A stretch of 64,000 bases of DNA, from NCBI RefSeq assembly GCF_002086695.1, contig NZ_MVIH01000015.1, positions 1 to 64,000 on the forward strand, read 5' to 3'. Positions 36,481 through 46,414 of this stretch are shown here, in pieces. The notes below the pieces were generated by a model, which saw only the letters and a program-made list of their open reading frames with translations, was not told the DNA's origin and searched no databases. Within the stretch, counting starts at the first letter, position 1. The number at the start of each line of letters is the position of its first letter. Source of the DNA: Mycolicibacterium rhodesiae (GTDB lineage: Bacteria; Actinomycetota; Actinomycetes; Mycobacteriales; Mycobacteriaceae). Made by a program: the position numbers and the translations under genes.

Positions 36481-38661
36481 GTGATCTTGCGCCAGGCTGA
36501 CAGCGTTAGCCCTACCGAGAAGCAGCAGCCTCAGCGCTCCGAACAGAAGACATTCCGCGCGGATATCGAAGGCTTGCGCGCCGTCGCCGTGCTGGCCGTC
36601 GTTCTGTTCCACGCCGCCGTTCCCGGAATCGGCGGCGGATTCGTGGGCGTCGACGTGTTCTTCGTCATCTCCGGGTTCCTAATCACCGGTCTGCTCTGGC
36701 GAGAGGTCAGCAGCACCGGCACCGTACGGCTGCGCAGCTTCTACGGCGCCCGCGCCCGTCGGCTGCTGCCGGCCTCGGCCTTCGTCGGCGTTGTCACAAT
36801 GGCCGCCACAGGGCTACTGCTACCGCCGCTGCAGGCCGAGCCGGGCATCATCGATGGCATCGCCAGCGCGCTCTACGTCAGCAACTTTCTGTTCGCGCTA
36901 CGGGGCGTCGACTATTTCGCCGGCCATATGGCGGCGTCACCGTTCCTGCACTACTGGTCGCTGGGCGTTGAGGAACAGTTCTACCTGGTCTGGGCGCCGC
37001 TGCTGCTGAGCACGGCTTGGTTGGTACGCCGGGCACGCCGACGCTCAGTCACTACCCCGTTCATCGTGGTGCTGACGCTGGTCGCCGTGGTGTCGTTCGC
37101 ACTGTCGTTCCTGGCGACCTACATCGCGCCCACGATGGCGTTCTACTCGCTGCCGACCCGGGCGTGGCAGCTGGCCACCGGTGGGCTGGTTGCGCTGACC
37201 GCGCACCGTTGGCAACGCCTCGCACCGCGCATCGCCGCGATCACCGGATGGGCCGGCCTCGCCCTGATCGTGCTGGCCTGTATCTGGTTGAGTCCGGCCA
37301 CGCTGTACCCGGGTACCGCAGCGCTGTTACCCACGCTGGGCGCAGCATTGGTGATCGGCGCAGGCTGCGCAACACCTGCGCAGGGCTGCGGGCGCCTTCT
37401 CGGCCAGCCACCCTTGCGGGCCATCGGCCGTGTCTCCTATTCGTGGTACCTGTGGCATTGGCCGGTGCTGATCCTCGCGCCGTTCCTGCTCGGACACCCG
37501 CTCGGACTGCCCGCGCGGATCATCGCCGCGCTGCTGTCCGCCGGGCTGGCTTGGCTGACCATGCGTTATCTGGAGAATCCACTGCGCTTTGCGCCGAAGA
37601 TCCGGGACTCCTCATGGCGCAGCCTCACGCTGGGCGCCGTCTCCACCGTCATCGCCGTCTGCGTCGGCATGGCCCTGCTCAAGGTAATGCCAGTCCCGGT
37701 CGGGCACGGCGCTCCCGCGAAACCAGTGAACTTCACCGCAGTGCCCGTCCCTGCCGGCGCCCCGATCGGCGCCTACGACGCCGCCGTACGCCAGACCTTC
37801 ACCCAAGTGCACGCGGCCGTCACGGCATCCGCCGACCTCACGGCCGTCCCCGCCAATATTTCCCCCCCGATCGGCCTGGTAAATCAGGAGTTGGAAGGCA
37901 TGTCGTTCGGCGGTTGCCTGCGTGAACCCTATGAAAGCGGGCAGCCCGAATGCGCGATGGGCGACACCTCGTCCCCGACGACGATCGCCCTGGTCGGTGA
38001 CTCGCACGCCGCGATGTGGACCCCGGCATTCCGGCAGGCCGCCGAACAGCGGCACTGGCGCCTCGAGATGCTGGCCAAAGGCGCCTGTCCCCTGCTCGAC
38101 CTGCCGGTGACCAACCCCTTGAGACGGATGTCCGATTATTTTCAACGCTGCCCGGAATGGCGCTCGCAGATCATTAGCCGGCTGGAATCCGAGCGCCCGC
38201 AGCTCATCGTGCTGGGTTTGTGGCGAGGCTACGGCACCGAGGAGTCGCTCTCGGGGTATCAGGCCTTTAACGCGGCATGGATCGACGGTGTCACCCGCCT
38301 GGTACAACGACTGCGCGACACCGGTGCACGCGTACTGGTACTCGGTCCGACGCCGGATCCGCGCTTCCATGTACCAGCTTGCCTGTCCGGATTCCTCGAT
38401 AACGTTCAAGCCTGCACACTTACCCGATCGAGCGCGGTCAACGAGTCGGGCATCGCCGCTGAGGCCACCGCCACCGTGGCCGCAGGCGGGCAATACATCG
38501 ATGTCACCGACTTGTTCTGTACCACCAGCGTATGCCCGGTCATAGTCGGCAACACCCTGGTCTACCTCGACAAGGACCACATGACCCCGCAGTACTCGGC
38601 AGTCCTGGCGCCGGTCGCCGAGGCACTTACCGACCGGGCACTCGCCACAGCGAACAGGTAG
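36481..38661 (+). CDS. Acyltransferase-3/SGNH membrane O-acyltransferase, copy 1
   Basis: A 726-residue OafA-type fusion. Residues about 25-370 form the multi-helix AT3 domain, with the signature FRADIEGLRAVAV, catalytic-site LFHAAVP and GVDVFFVISGFLIT. The C-terminal part (about 430-726) is an SGNH-hydrolase-like domain outside the membrane, with GDSHAAMWTP and the Asp/His pair in DKDHMTPQYS. These enzymes move acyl (usually acetyl) groups from a cytoplasmic donor across the membrane onto sugars or lipids. GTG 36481 is the 5'-most start and no clear Shine-Dalgarno precedes it. Its stop abuts the start of the next paralogue. GPL loci contain an O-acetyltransferase (atf) for the same purpose; here the target could be sugar or Thr hydroxyls. 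Confidence 0.88.
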   Translation: MILRQADSVSPTEKQQPQRSEQKTFRADIEGLRAVAVLAVVLFHAAVPGIGGGFVGVDVFFVISGFLITGLLWREVSSTGTVRLRSFYGARARRLLPASAFVGVVTMAATGLLLPPLQAEPGIIDGIASALYVSNFLFALRGVDYFAGHMAASPFLHYWSLGVEEQFYLVWAPLLLSTAWLVRRARRRSVTTPFIVVLTLVAVVSFALSFLATYIAPTMAFYSLPTRAWQLATGGLVALTAHRWQRLAPRIAAITGWAGLALIVLACIWLSPATLYPGTAALLPTLGAALVIGAGCATPAQGCGRLLGQPPLRAIGRVSYSWYLWHWPVLILAPFLLGHPLGLPARIIAALLSAGLAWLTMRYLENPLRFAPKIRDSSWRSLTLGAVSTVIAVCVGMALLKVMPVPVGHGAPAKPVNFTAVPVPAGAPIGAYDAAVRQTFTQVHAAVTASADLTAVPANISPPIGLVNQELEGMSFGGCLREPYESGQPECAMGDTSSPTTIALVGDSHAAMWTPAFRQAAEQRHWRLEMLAKGACPLLDLPVTNPLRRMSDYFQRCPEWRSQIISRLESERPQLIVLGLWRGYGTEESLSGYQAFNAAWIDGVTRLVQRLRDTGARVLVLGPTPDPRFHVPACLSGFLDNVQACTLTRSSAVNESGIAAEATATVAAGGQYIDVTDLFCTTSVCPVIVGNTLVYLDKDHMTPQYSAVLAPVAEALTDRALATANR

Positions 38662-40836
38662 GTGATTTTGGCCCACTCAACGAGCCTCAGCGGTGCAATA
38701 GTCCAGCCGCGGCTGGACTATTTCCGTCCGGACATCGAAGGTCTGCGCGCGATCGCCGTGGTCGCGGTAGTGCTGTTCCACGCCGAGGTGCCCGGTATAC
38801 GCGGCGGTTACGTGGGGGTCGACGTGTTTTTCGTCATCTCCGGGTTCCTGATCACTGGGATGCTGTGGCGTGAAGCCGGCGCAAGCGGCAGCGTAAGACT
38901 GCGCAGCTTCTACGGCGCCCGGGCCCGGCGGTTACTCCCGGCCTCGGCGCTGGTCGGTGTTGTCACGATGGTGGTGTCGATACTCGTCCTGCCCCCACTG
39001 CGGGTGCCGACAGTTCTGTTCGACGGTATCTACAGCGCACTCTACGTAGGCAATTACTGGTTTGTCCTCGACCACATCAACTACTTCAACACCCTGCTGG
39101 TGCCATCTCCGTTCCTGCACTACTGGTCACTGGGCGTCGAGGAGCAGTTTTATCTGGTCTGGGCACCGCTGGTCCTCGGCACCACCTGGATCATCCGGAG
39201 GTTCCGACGAGACAGGAGCCGGGCGGTCGACGCCTCGCCCCGCCCCTACCTGGTGGCTCTCGGACTGGTGGCCACCGTCTCGTTCGCCCTGTCGCTGGTG
39301 ATCACCTATGCCGTGCCTTCGCTGGCGTTCTTTTCACTGCCCACCCGCGCCTGGCAACTCGCCGCCGGCGGCCTCGTGGCGCTGACCGCTGCACACTGGC
39401 GGCGCCTCACCCCAGGATCAGCTGCTGTCTCCGGTTGGGCGGGGATCTGCATGATCGTGTTCGGCTGCTTCTGGTTCACTTCGGCCACCCCTTTTCCAGG
39501 CACTGCCGCACTGCTGCCCACCCTCGGGGCGGTGCTGGTGATCGGTTCCGGGTGCGCCATTCCGTCCCGAGGCGCGGGGCGGTTTCTCGGCACGGCACGG
39601 ATGCGCGCGATCGGCCGCATCTCCTATTCCTGGTATCTGTGGCACTGGCCAGTGCTGGTACTGCTACCGGCCGCCCTGGATCGCCCGCTAGGACTAGCCG
39701 AACGGATCATCGCCGTACTGCTGGCCGCCGGACTGGCCTGGCTGACCCTGCGCTATGTGGAGAACCCGTTGCGCTTCGCACCGGCGATCCGTGATTATCC
39801 CTGGCGCAGCCTCGGTCTCGGCATGGTGGCCACCGTTATCGCCGTCGCCACCGGTTTCGGGCTGCTCAGGGTGGTGCCCATCCCGGTCGGTCGCGGCGCA
39901 GCAGTCCCGCCTGTGGCCTTCACCACCCCGCCGGCTGGTACCGGTATCGACGCCGCCGTTTCGCAGAGTCTCGCCGAAGTGCACGCCGCACTCGCCACTT
40001 CCCTCGGTTCCCGGCCCGTGCCGTCGAACCTGACCCCGTCTCTTAGCGAAGTCGCCGTTCAGCAAGGCAATTTCAAATATAACGGCTGCCTGCGCACACC
40101 CTACGAAAGTGGGCAGCCAGAATGCGCGATGGGGGACACGTCTTCACCGACCACGGTGGCGCTGATCGGCGACTCCCACGCCGCCATGTGGACACCGGCC
40201 TTCCAGGAGATCGCCCTGCAACGGCACTGGCGGCTGGAACTGCTGGCCAAGGAGGCCTGTGCCATCACCCAAACGCGGGCCGGCGGTACGCTGGGCCGCC
40301 TGATTGAGGACATGCAGCACTGCCAGCAGTGGCGGGATCAGATCGTCGCGCGGCTCACTGCTGAGCGTCCCCGACTGGTCATCATCAGTGTGTGGCGCAG
40401 CTACGGTGTCGATGAAATAGCCTCGGGTTTCAACAGCTACGACCAGGCCTGGTTCGACGGCATGACTCACCTGGTGCGGCAATTACACGACGCGGGCTCG
40501 CAAGTCCTGGTGCTGGGCCCTATTCCGGCTCCGCATCAGGCTGTGACGATCTGCCTATCCGGTCACCTCGGCAACGCAGCCGCATGCGATCTGTCCCGAT
40601 CGGCCGCGGTAAACCAATCCGGCATCGCCATGGAGGCTTCCGCCACCCGAGCCGGTGGCGGCCAGTATGTCGACGTGACCGATCTGTTCTGCACCGCCGA
40701 CCGCTGTCCGGCGATCGTCGGCAACACCCTGGTGTATCTCGACACGACCCATCTGTCGATCACCTATGCCCAGCAGCTGGCGCCGGCCATCGGGGCGCTG
40801 ACGGACCGCGCCATGGCGCAATCAGCTCCTCGGTGA
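38662..40836 (+). CDS. Acyltransferase-3/SGNH membrane O-acyltransferase, copy 2
   Basis: A 724-residue paralogue of the gene before it. The GTG start follows the TAG stop of copy 1 with no intervening base, so the two are a tandem duplication in one transcript. It keeps FRPDIEGLRAIAV, LFHAEVP and GVDVFFVISGFLIT in the AT3 part, and GDSHAAMWTP plus DTTHLSITY in the SGNH part. The linkers between the domains differ from copy 1, suggesting different acceptors. Its 3' end overlaps by 15 nt the convergent glycosyltransferase on the minus strand. Confidence 0.88.
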   Translation: MILAHSTSLSGAIVQPRLDYFRPDIEGLRAIAVVAVVLFHAEVPGIRGGYVGVDVFFVISGFLITGMLWREAGASGSVRLRSFYGARARRLLPASALVGVVTMVVSILVLPPLRVPTVLFDGIYSALYVGNYWFVLDHINYFNTLLVPSPFLHYWSLGVEEQFYLVWAPLVLGTTWIIRRFRRDRSRAVDASPRPYLVALGLVATVSFALSLVITYAVPSLAFFSLPTRAWQLAAGGLVALTAAHWRRLTPGSAAVSGWAGICMIVFGCFWFTSATPFPGTAALLPTLGAVLVIGSGCAIPSRGAGRFLGTARMRAIGRISYSWYLWHWPVLVLLPAALDRPLGLAERIIAVLLAAGLAWLTLRYVENPLRFAPAIRDYPWRSLGLGMVATVIAVATGFGLLRVVPIPVGRGAAVPPVAFTTPPAGTGIDAAVSQSLAEVHAALATSLGSRPVPSNLTPSLSEVAVQQGNFKYNGCLRTPYESGQPECAMGDTSSPTTVALIGDSHAAMWTPAFQEIALQRHWRLELLAKEACAITQTRAGGTLGRLIEDMQHCQQWRDQIVARLTAERPRLVIISVWRSYGVDEIASGFNSYDQAWFDGMTHLVRQLHDAGSQVLVLGPIPAPHQAVTICLSGHLGNAAACDLSRSAAVNQSGIAMEASATRAGGGQYVDVTDLFCTADRCPAIVGNTLVYLDTTHLSITYAQQLAPAIGALTDRAMAQSAPR

Positions 40837-42102
40837 ACGTGACCGCGGCGTACGAGCGAACTTTTCCATTAGATCGGCGGCACGTACCACGCTCTCCACG
40901 GGTTTTGCCATCTTAGTGGAGAATTCACGAGCCGCCTCAGCGCGGTGGGGATCGAGAAGAATGCGCAGGTCGGCAGCCAAGGAAGTTTCCGTGAGCCTCG
41001 ATAGGCGGCGGGCCAGACCGACCCCGAGCTTCTCGACCTGACGGCCCCACAGTGCTTGATCGGCGTCTGTCGCCAGGATCAGTGTCGGCATCCCCGCCCG
41101 CAAGCCAAAGGCAGTCGTCCCGGCACCGCCGTGATGCACAACCGCACGGCAAGCCGGGAAGATCGCGCCGAAATTGACCGTGCCGACCACCTTGGCGTGC
41201 TCACACTGTGGGAGGCCGGTGAAATCGCTGAAGCCTGCGCCGATCACCGCTCGTTCACCCAGTTGAGCGCAGACGTCGCTGATCATGGCCACCGTGTCGG
41301 ACGGTGATGTGACCGGCGTACTGCCGAACCCGAAGAAAATCGGCGGCGGTCCGGCGGCTATCCACGACAGGATTTCGTCGTCGGCCGGTGTCGGTATCTC
41401 CATCGCCAGCGCACCCACAATCGGCCGCCGATCACCCCACTTCGCCCATTCAGCGGACAGGCCCGGGAACCACGCCGCGTCGTACGCCTGGATTTCCAGC
41501 GCCCGGTATTTGACGATTCGCTGCGGCCACGACCCGGACGCCCTGGGCAGCCCCAAGTCGGCGCGTTGCGCCATTTCGGCGTCCCGCGCATAGCCACCCC
41601 TCGATAGCCAGTCGTTGGCGTGCATTATGGCGCGGCAAACCGGCGGCGGGAGGAACGGCATGATCTGGCCGTTGGGGCGCAAGGGATGCCAGTGCAGTGT
41701 GGCCAATGGGATGTTGCGGTATTCGGCGACGTTGGCCGCCTGCACGTCGAACCCGGTGTTATTCACGACAATCAGGTCCGCATCCTCGGCCAGCTCGTTG
41801 AGCACGGCGCTCATTTGTGCGTAGTTGTGGCGGTACGGCGCCCACACATCGCGCATCAGCCGCGTGAGTTCGCGTACCTTCCACGGCTGGCTGAAAACTC
41901 CCGTCCAGAAATCACGGTACGAGTCCATCTGCAGAGTGGGTCCGAAACCTACGGTGTTGGGCACCGCAGATGTACCGAAGCCGACCAAATCGGGGGGCAC
42001 TGCCAAGGTCACATCATGGCCCCGGCGCACCAACTCACGGCCCACCGCCGCACACGGCTCGACGTCGCCACGGCTGCCCCAGCTCGACAACACAAACTTC
42101 AA
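40822..42102 (-). CDS. UGT-type glycosyltransferase (GPL Gtf/RtfA-like), copy 2
   Basis: A 426-residue paralogue of the 33.8-kb enzyme. TTG 42102 is chosen as start because it gives the family N-terminus MKFVLSSWGSRGDVEP and has GGAG 5-8 nt upstream; the frame extends 49 residues further without family similarity. It keeps RRGHDVTLAVPPDL, PPIFFGFGS and the canonical VVHHGGAGTT donor loop. It is divergent from copy 3 across 203 nt and convergent with the second acyltransferase. Expected to glycosylate the lipopeptide or extend its oligosaccharide; specificity is unknown. Confidence 0.86.
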   Translation of the reverse strand: MKFVLSSWGSRGDVEPCAAVGRELVRRGHDVTLAVPPDLVGFGTSAVPNTVGFGPTLQMDSYRDFWTGVFSQPWKVRELTRLMRDVWAPYRHNYAQMSAVLNELAEDADLIVVNNTGFDVQAANVAEYRNIPLATLHWHPLRPNGQIMPFLPPPVCRAIMHANDWLSRGGYARDAEMAQRADLGLPRASGSWPQRIVKYRALEIQAYDAAWFPGLSAEWAKWGDRRPIVGALAMEIPTPADDEILSWIAAGPPPIFFGFGSTPVTSPSDTVAMISDVCAQLGERAVIGAGFSDFTGLPQCEHAKVVGTVNFGAIFPACRAVVHHGGAGTTAFGLRAGMPTLILATDADQALWGRQVEKLGVGLARRLSRLTETSLAADLRILLDPHRAEAAREFSTKMAKPVESVVRAADLMEKFARTPRSRSPRS

Positions 42103-42305
42103 TAGGACTCCGATGCTATGCGTGTGAAAATGCGCCATTATCTCCGGAGCGCAGCTGGCCGGACGCAGCGTAAGCCATACGGCGTAAGCCTGCACACTGC
42201 CCCTTGCACCGCGGTGGTTAAATACCTCACAGCCGTGCCACTTCATCAAAGATCACGCCTGTTGTCGGGGGTCGGAGCACGCAGAATTGAGGTTGACACG
42301 CTGCG

Positions 42306-43586
42306 ATGAAAATTGCGCTAGCCGTGTATGGAACCCGTGGCGACGTCGAGCCAATGCTGGCGGTCGGGCGTGAACTGGTGCGCCGCGGTCACGAGGTTCG
42401 AGCGGCAGTCCCGCCGGATCTGTTCGGGTTGGCCGAATATGCCGGATTTGCAGCAGAACCATACGGTCATGATTCACAAGAGATGCTCGCCAAGGAGGCC
42501 GGCGCAAATCTCTTCGGTGAATCCACCTATCGCTTCTGGCAGGTGAGAAAAATTGCCAAAATATACCGCGAGAGCTGGGATGATAGTAGCCGACTTCGGC
42601 GAGAACTCAGCACCGCCTTGATACCGCTGGCCCAGGGAACGGACTTACTGTTCCATGGCCAGCTTTTTGAAGATCTCGCCGACAACGTCGCGGAACACCT
42701 CGGCATACCCATGGTGGTGCTGCACCATATTCCACTGCGCCCCAACAATGCATTCCTCTGGTTCGTACCTGCACCCGCAGGCCGGGCCGTGATGACCGCA
42801 TTCTGGTGGGTGACATCGCGCATCGCCGGAAGTGCCGAGAAGCGGGAACGCCGGCAATTAGGGCTGCCCAAGGACTCCCGCGCCGCCACTCACCGGATCA
42901 CCGAGCGCGGATCGCTGGAAATCCAGGCCTATGACGAAGTGTGCTACCCCGGACTGGCTGCCGAATGGATCGACTACGCACGGCATCGGCCATTCGTCGG
43001 GACGCTGACACTCGAACAACCCACCGGACACGACGACGATGTCACCGACTGGATCGCCACGGGTGCACCACCGATCTGTTTCAACTTCGGCAGCATGGCG
43101 CTGAAGTCCCCCGCCGACACGATCGCGATGATCGGCCACGTATGCACACAACTCGGTGAGCGGGCTCTGGTATGCGCAGGGTCGAGCGGATTCAGCACCA
43201 ACTCCCCACGGGCCGAACACGTCAAGGTGGTGGGCAGCATGAACCACTCAGCAATCTTTCCGGCCTGCCGCGCAGTCGTCCACCATGGCGGGGCCGGCAC
43301 AACGGCCGCCGTCTTGCGCGCCGGCGTCCCACACCTGGTTCTCTGGTCGGCGCCCGACCGGTGGGCACACGGCGCCGTGGTAACCCGGTTGAAAGTCGGT
43401 ATTTCCCGCCGTTTTTCGGGTGATCTCACCGAGAACGCACTTATCGGAGAACTCCGAGAACTCCTTGCCCCCAGCTATCGTGACCGGGCACGTGAAATCG
43501 CCACCCAAATGAAGACTTCCACCGAGGGCGTCCGAGTTGCCGCAGATTCCATAGAGGAATTCGCACGCTCGCGGTCCGTCAGCTGA
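42306..43586 (+). CDS. UGT-type glycosyltransferase (GPL Gtf/RtfA-like), copy 3
   Basis: A 426-residue enzyme from ATG 42306 (MKIALAVYGTRGDVEP). It contains RRGHEV, PPICFNFGS and VVHHGGAGTT in the usual positions. It is the first gene of a plus-strand operon with a sugar epimerase (21 nt apart) and then DrrABC, tying one glycosylation step to supply of its sugar nucleotide and to export. Some stretches near 42460-42720 look less GC-rich than the neighbours, which may mark a separate origin. Confidence 0.87.
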   Translation: MKIALAVYGTRGDVEPMLAVGRELVRRGHEVRAAVPPDLFGLAEYAGFAAEPYGHDSQEMLAKEAGANLFGESTYRFWQVRKIAKIYRESWDDSSRLRRELSTALIPLAQGTDLLFHGQLFEDLADNVAEHLGIPMVVLHHIPLRPNNAFLWFVPAPAGRAVMTAFWWVTSRIAGSAEKRERRQLGLPKDSRAATHRITERGSLEIQAYDEVCYPGLAAEWIDYARHRPFVGTLTLEQPTGHDDDVTDWIATGAPPICFNFGSMALKSPADTIAMIGHVCTQLGERALVCAGSSGFSTNSPRAEHVKVVGSMNHSAIFPACRAVVHHGGAGTTAAVLRAGVPHLVLWSAPDRWAHGAVVTRLKVGISRRFSGDLTENALIGELRELLAPSYRDRAREIATQMKTSTEGVRVAADSIEEFARSRSVS

Positions 43587-43607
43587 CCGATCAAGAGAGT
43601 CGAAACC

Positions 43608-44663
43608 TTGTCACAGACCGTGCTCATCACCGGCGGTGCCGGATTTATCGGCTCTGCGCTGGCGCGCCGCCTCATCGACGCCGGCTACGACGTCGCAGTG
43701 ATGGACATCTTGCACCCGCAGGTACACGCACCGAGCACACCGATCACCCTGCCACCGCAGGTTCGGCTGTTTACCGGGGATATCACCCATGCACCAGACT
43801 GTGATGCGGTGCTCCGGCTGTGCACACCGGACCAGATTGTGCATCTGGCAGCAGAAACCGGTACGGCACAGTCACTTTCGGAAGCCAGCCGGCACGGCTC
43901 GGTCAACGTCGTCGGCACGACACAGCTAATCGACGCATTGAGCCGCTGCGGTCAGGTCCCCCATCAGCTGGTGCTGGCGTCGTCCCGGGCCGTCTACGGG
44001 GAGGGCGCCTGGCAATCCGATGATGACGTCTTCTATCCGCGGCCACGCAGCCACGCCCAGCTCGCGGCGGGCATCTGGGATCCCCCGGCCCCTTCCGAGG
44101 AGCCCGCAACCCCCCTCGCGAGCAGTGCGGAACGGACTGAACCCCGACCCACGAATATCTATGCCGCAACCAAACTCGCCCAGGAACACATCCTGGCCGC
44201 CTGGGCAGCCGCCCGCGACACCAGGCTCAGTGTGCTCCGGCTGCAGAACGTGTACGGACCGGGCCAGTCGCTGACAAATTCTTACACGGGGGTTGTCGCG
44301 CTGTTCGCCAGGCTATCCCTGGCAAAGCATGCACTCGAGGTCTACGAAGACGGGCGGATCGTGCGCGATTTCGTCTATATCGACGACGTGGTCTCGGCCC
44401 TGTTCGCGGCGATCGAAAACCCGGCCGCGTCATCGCGTTGCGTCGATATCGGGTCGGGTGTGCCGACCACCATCCACGAGCTCGCCCAGCAGCTCGCGAC
44501 CCTCTGCGACGCCCCCGAGCCGGTGGTCGTCGGGAAATACCGGGACGGTGATGTCCGCGCCGCGCGCTGCGACATCGAGCTGGCGGCCAGTCAACTCGGC
44601 TGGCGTCCGGCATGGTCACTGGAGCAGGGCATGCGTGCGCTACTCGACTGGATCAGCAAGTAG
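43608..44663 (+). CDS. NAD-dependent sugar-nucleotide epimerase/dehydratase (extended SDR)
   Basis: A 351-residue extended short-chain dehydrogenase starting at TTG 43608 (MSQTVLITGGAGFIGS). The NAD-binding GGAGFIG is at residues 9-15 and the catalytic YAATK near 185. An Arg/Pro-rich insertion (about 147-180) sits between the SSRAVYG serine motif and the tyrosine. It resembles UDP/dTDP-glucose 4-epimerases and the epimerases of GPL loci that make 6-deoxytalose-type sugars. It lies 21 nt after glycosyltransferase copy 3 and 69 nt before drrA. The exact sugar cannot be told from sequence. Confidence 0.85.
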   Translation: MSQTVLITGGAGFIGSALARRLIDAGYDVAVMDILHPQVHAPSTPITLPPQVRLFTGDITHAPDCDAVLRLCTPDQIVHLAAETGTAQSLSEASRHGSVNVVGTTQLIDALSRCGQVPHQLVLASSRAVYGEGAWQSDDDVFYPRPRSHAQLAAGIWDPPAPSEEPATPLASSAERTEPRPTNIYAATKLAQEHILAAWAAARDTRLSVLRLQNVYGPGQSLTNSYTGVVALFARLSLAKHALEVYEDGRIVRDFVYIDDVVSALFAAIENPAASSRCVDIGSGVPTTIHELAQQLATLCDAPEPVVVGKYRDGDVRAARCDIELAASQLGWRPAWSLEQGMRALLDWISK

Positions 44664-44732
44664 CGGGCATGTGTGTTGCCGGGTTGCCGGAAGCGGCTCC
44701 GTCTATGCAAACTGACGCTATGGTAAGTCCTC

Positions 44733-45662
44733 GTGATCGAGGTTGACGGGGTAGCAAAGACGTTCGGCGGTGACGTCCTCGCACTGCAGGACGTGAGTTT
44801 TTTCGTCCCCACCGGATCGATCTGCGGTTTGCTCGGACAAAACGGCGCAGGAAAGACCACTACCATCAACATTCTGTCCACGCTGACCCGGCCAACCTAT
44901 GGCCGGGCGGTCGTCGCGGGGTTCGATGTGGTCGAACAACCCAGCCGTGTACGGGAATCCATCGCGATGACCGGACAGCACGCAGCGCTCGACTGGCATC
45001 TGACCGGGCGGGAGAACTTGGTGATGTTCGCCCGGCTGCACGGAATGCGCCGTAAGGATGCCCGTGTACGAGCCGATGAGCTGATTGCGCAATTCGCCCT
45101 GGAGTACGCCGCCGATCGTACCGTCGACACGTACTCCGGCGGAATGCGACGGCGCATCGATATCGCCGCCGCTCTGGTGGTTCCGCCCAAGGTGCTGTTC
45201 CTCGACGAGCCGACCACCGGGCTGGACCCGCGGAGCCGGCGCACCGTCTGGGATCTGGTGTCGTCATTGGCGGCAGACGGCGTGACCGTCCTGCTGACCA
45301 CGCAATATCTCGAAGAAGCCGACATGCTGAGCGACTCGATCGTCGTCATCGACCGTGGCAGAGTGATCGCCAGCGGTACCGCAGACGACCTCAAGCGCCG
45401 GGTGGGATTCAGCTATTGCACGGTCAGCCCGGTGGACCCCGCCAACCTGCCCAGGATCATGGCTGTCCTTAGCGATCTCGACGACGCCGAGGCCGATGAA
45501 GAGTCCAACACCGTCTCGGTACTCGCCTCCAACGGCATGGCGATGATGTCCGAGGTCTTCCGCCGGGTCGATCAGCTCGACGTTGAGCTGGCTGATATCT
45601 CCCTACGCAAGCCATCCCTGGACGAGGTTTTCCTCCATCTCACAGGCAGTATTACCGCGTGA
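44733..45662 (+). CDS. drrA: DrrA-type ABC transporter ATP-binding protein
   Basis: A 309-residue ATPase from GTG 44733. Walker A GQNGAGKTTT (about residue 36), signature TYSGGMRRR, Walker B VLFLDEPTTGLDP and the H-loop position replaced by Gln in TTQYLEEAD, as is common in DrrA relatives. The C-terminal extension is typical of DrrA. GTGA overlap couples it to drrB. DrrABC systems help export complex lipids (phthiocerol dimycocerosates), and drr genes occur in the M. avium GPL cluster, so lipopeptide export or translocation is the likely task. Confidence 0.9.
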   Translation: MIEVDGVAKTFGGDVLALQDVSFFVPTGSICGLLGQNGAGKTTTINILSTLTRPTYGRAVVAGFDVVEQPSRVRESIAMTGQHAALDWHLTGRENLVMFARLHGMRRKDARVRADELIAQFALEYAADRTVDTYSGGMRRRIDIAAALVVPPKVLFLDEPTTGLDPRSRRTVWDLVSSLAADGVTVLLTTQYLEEADMLSDSIVVIDRGRVIASGTADDLKRRVGFSYCTVSPVDPANLPRIMAVLSDLDDAEADEESNTVSVLASNGMAMMSEVFRRVDQLDVELADISLRKPSLDEVFLHLTGSITA

Positions 45663-46414
45663 CGGCGGTAGCGATTCTGACCGGACGCATGGTCCGTTAC
45701 ACGCTGCGCAACGACCTGCCATTCGCGGTGCTGGCGCCCGTCGGCAATTTCGTCGTCTTCGACCTCGCACTACGCAATGTGATCAGCACCGGTACGGTCA
45801 GCTACTCCCAATACCTGCTGCCGGTCATCATTGTGCAGGTCACCCTGCTCGGTGCTCTGACTACCGTTGACCGGGCGGCGCGCGACCACGACTCCGAGCT
45901 TGGTGTTCGGCTCCGGTCCATGCCCATTTCGACGGTGGCACCGCTGGCCGCACGCATGCTGTACTGCCTCATCCGGGGTGCCATCGCACTGGCCGCCACC
46001 ATCGGTGTCGGATATGCGTTCGGCTTCCGGCTGTTCAGCGACCCTGTCTATCTGTCGACCTTCATCCTGCTGGTCTTGGCGCTGACACTCGGACTATCGC
46101 TGGCGGCGGATGCCGCCGGGGTATGGATGTCCGGGTCGACAATGGCGCGGGAAGGCGGGGCGAGCCAAGTCTTGCTGGTTCCCCAACTGTTGCTGACGAT
46201 GCTGTCCACCGGAATGGCACCGGTGGAGTCGTTTCCGAGCTGGCTGCACGGGTTCGTGCGGTATCAGCCGGTCTCCCAGGTGACAGAAACGCTGCGGGGG
46301 CTGGCCTCCGGCCACGTCGAACTGGGCAACCTGATGACCACCCTGGGATGGTGTGTCGGGTTGCTGGCGGTGTTCGGAGTGACCGCGGTACGGCTGCAGA
46401 GGCAGCCGGCATGA
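45659..46414 (+). CDS. drrB: DrrB-type ABC-2 membrane permease
   Basis: A 251-residue permease with six apparent hydrophobic segments and the ABC-2 C-terminal pattern (LLVPQLLLTMLSTGMAPVESFP then LHGFVRYQPVSQVTETLRG). It overlaps drrA by four nucleotides (GTGA) and drrC by four (ATGA), so the three subunits are translationally coupled and should assemble together in the membrane. Confidence 0.88.
   Translation: MTAVAILTGRMVRYTLRNDLPFAVLAPVGNFVVFDLALRNVISTGTVSYSQYLLPVIIVQVTLLGALTTVDRAARDHDSELGVRLRSMPISTVAPLAARMLYCLIRGAIALAATIGVGYAFGFRLFSDPVYLSTFILLVLALTLGLSLAADAAGVWMSGSTMAREGGASQVLLVPQLLLTMLSTGMAPVESFPSWLHGFVRYQPVSQVTETLRGLASGHVELGNLMTTLGWCVGLLAVFGVTAVRLQRQPA

Noticed and set aside
46123..46410. 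96-residue N-terminal extension of DrrC
   Set aside because: It overlaps drrB in another frame with no membrane-protein character; the ATGA overlap at 46411 gives a normal DrrC start.
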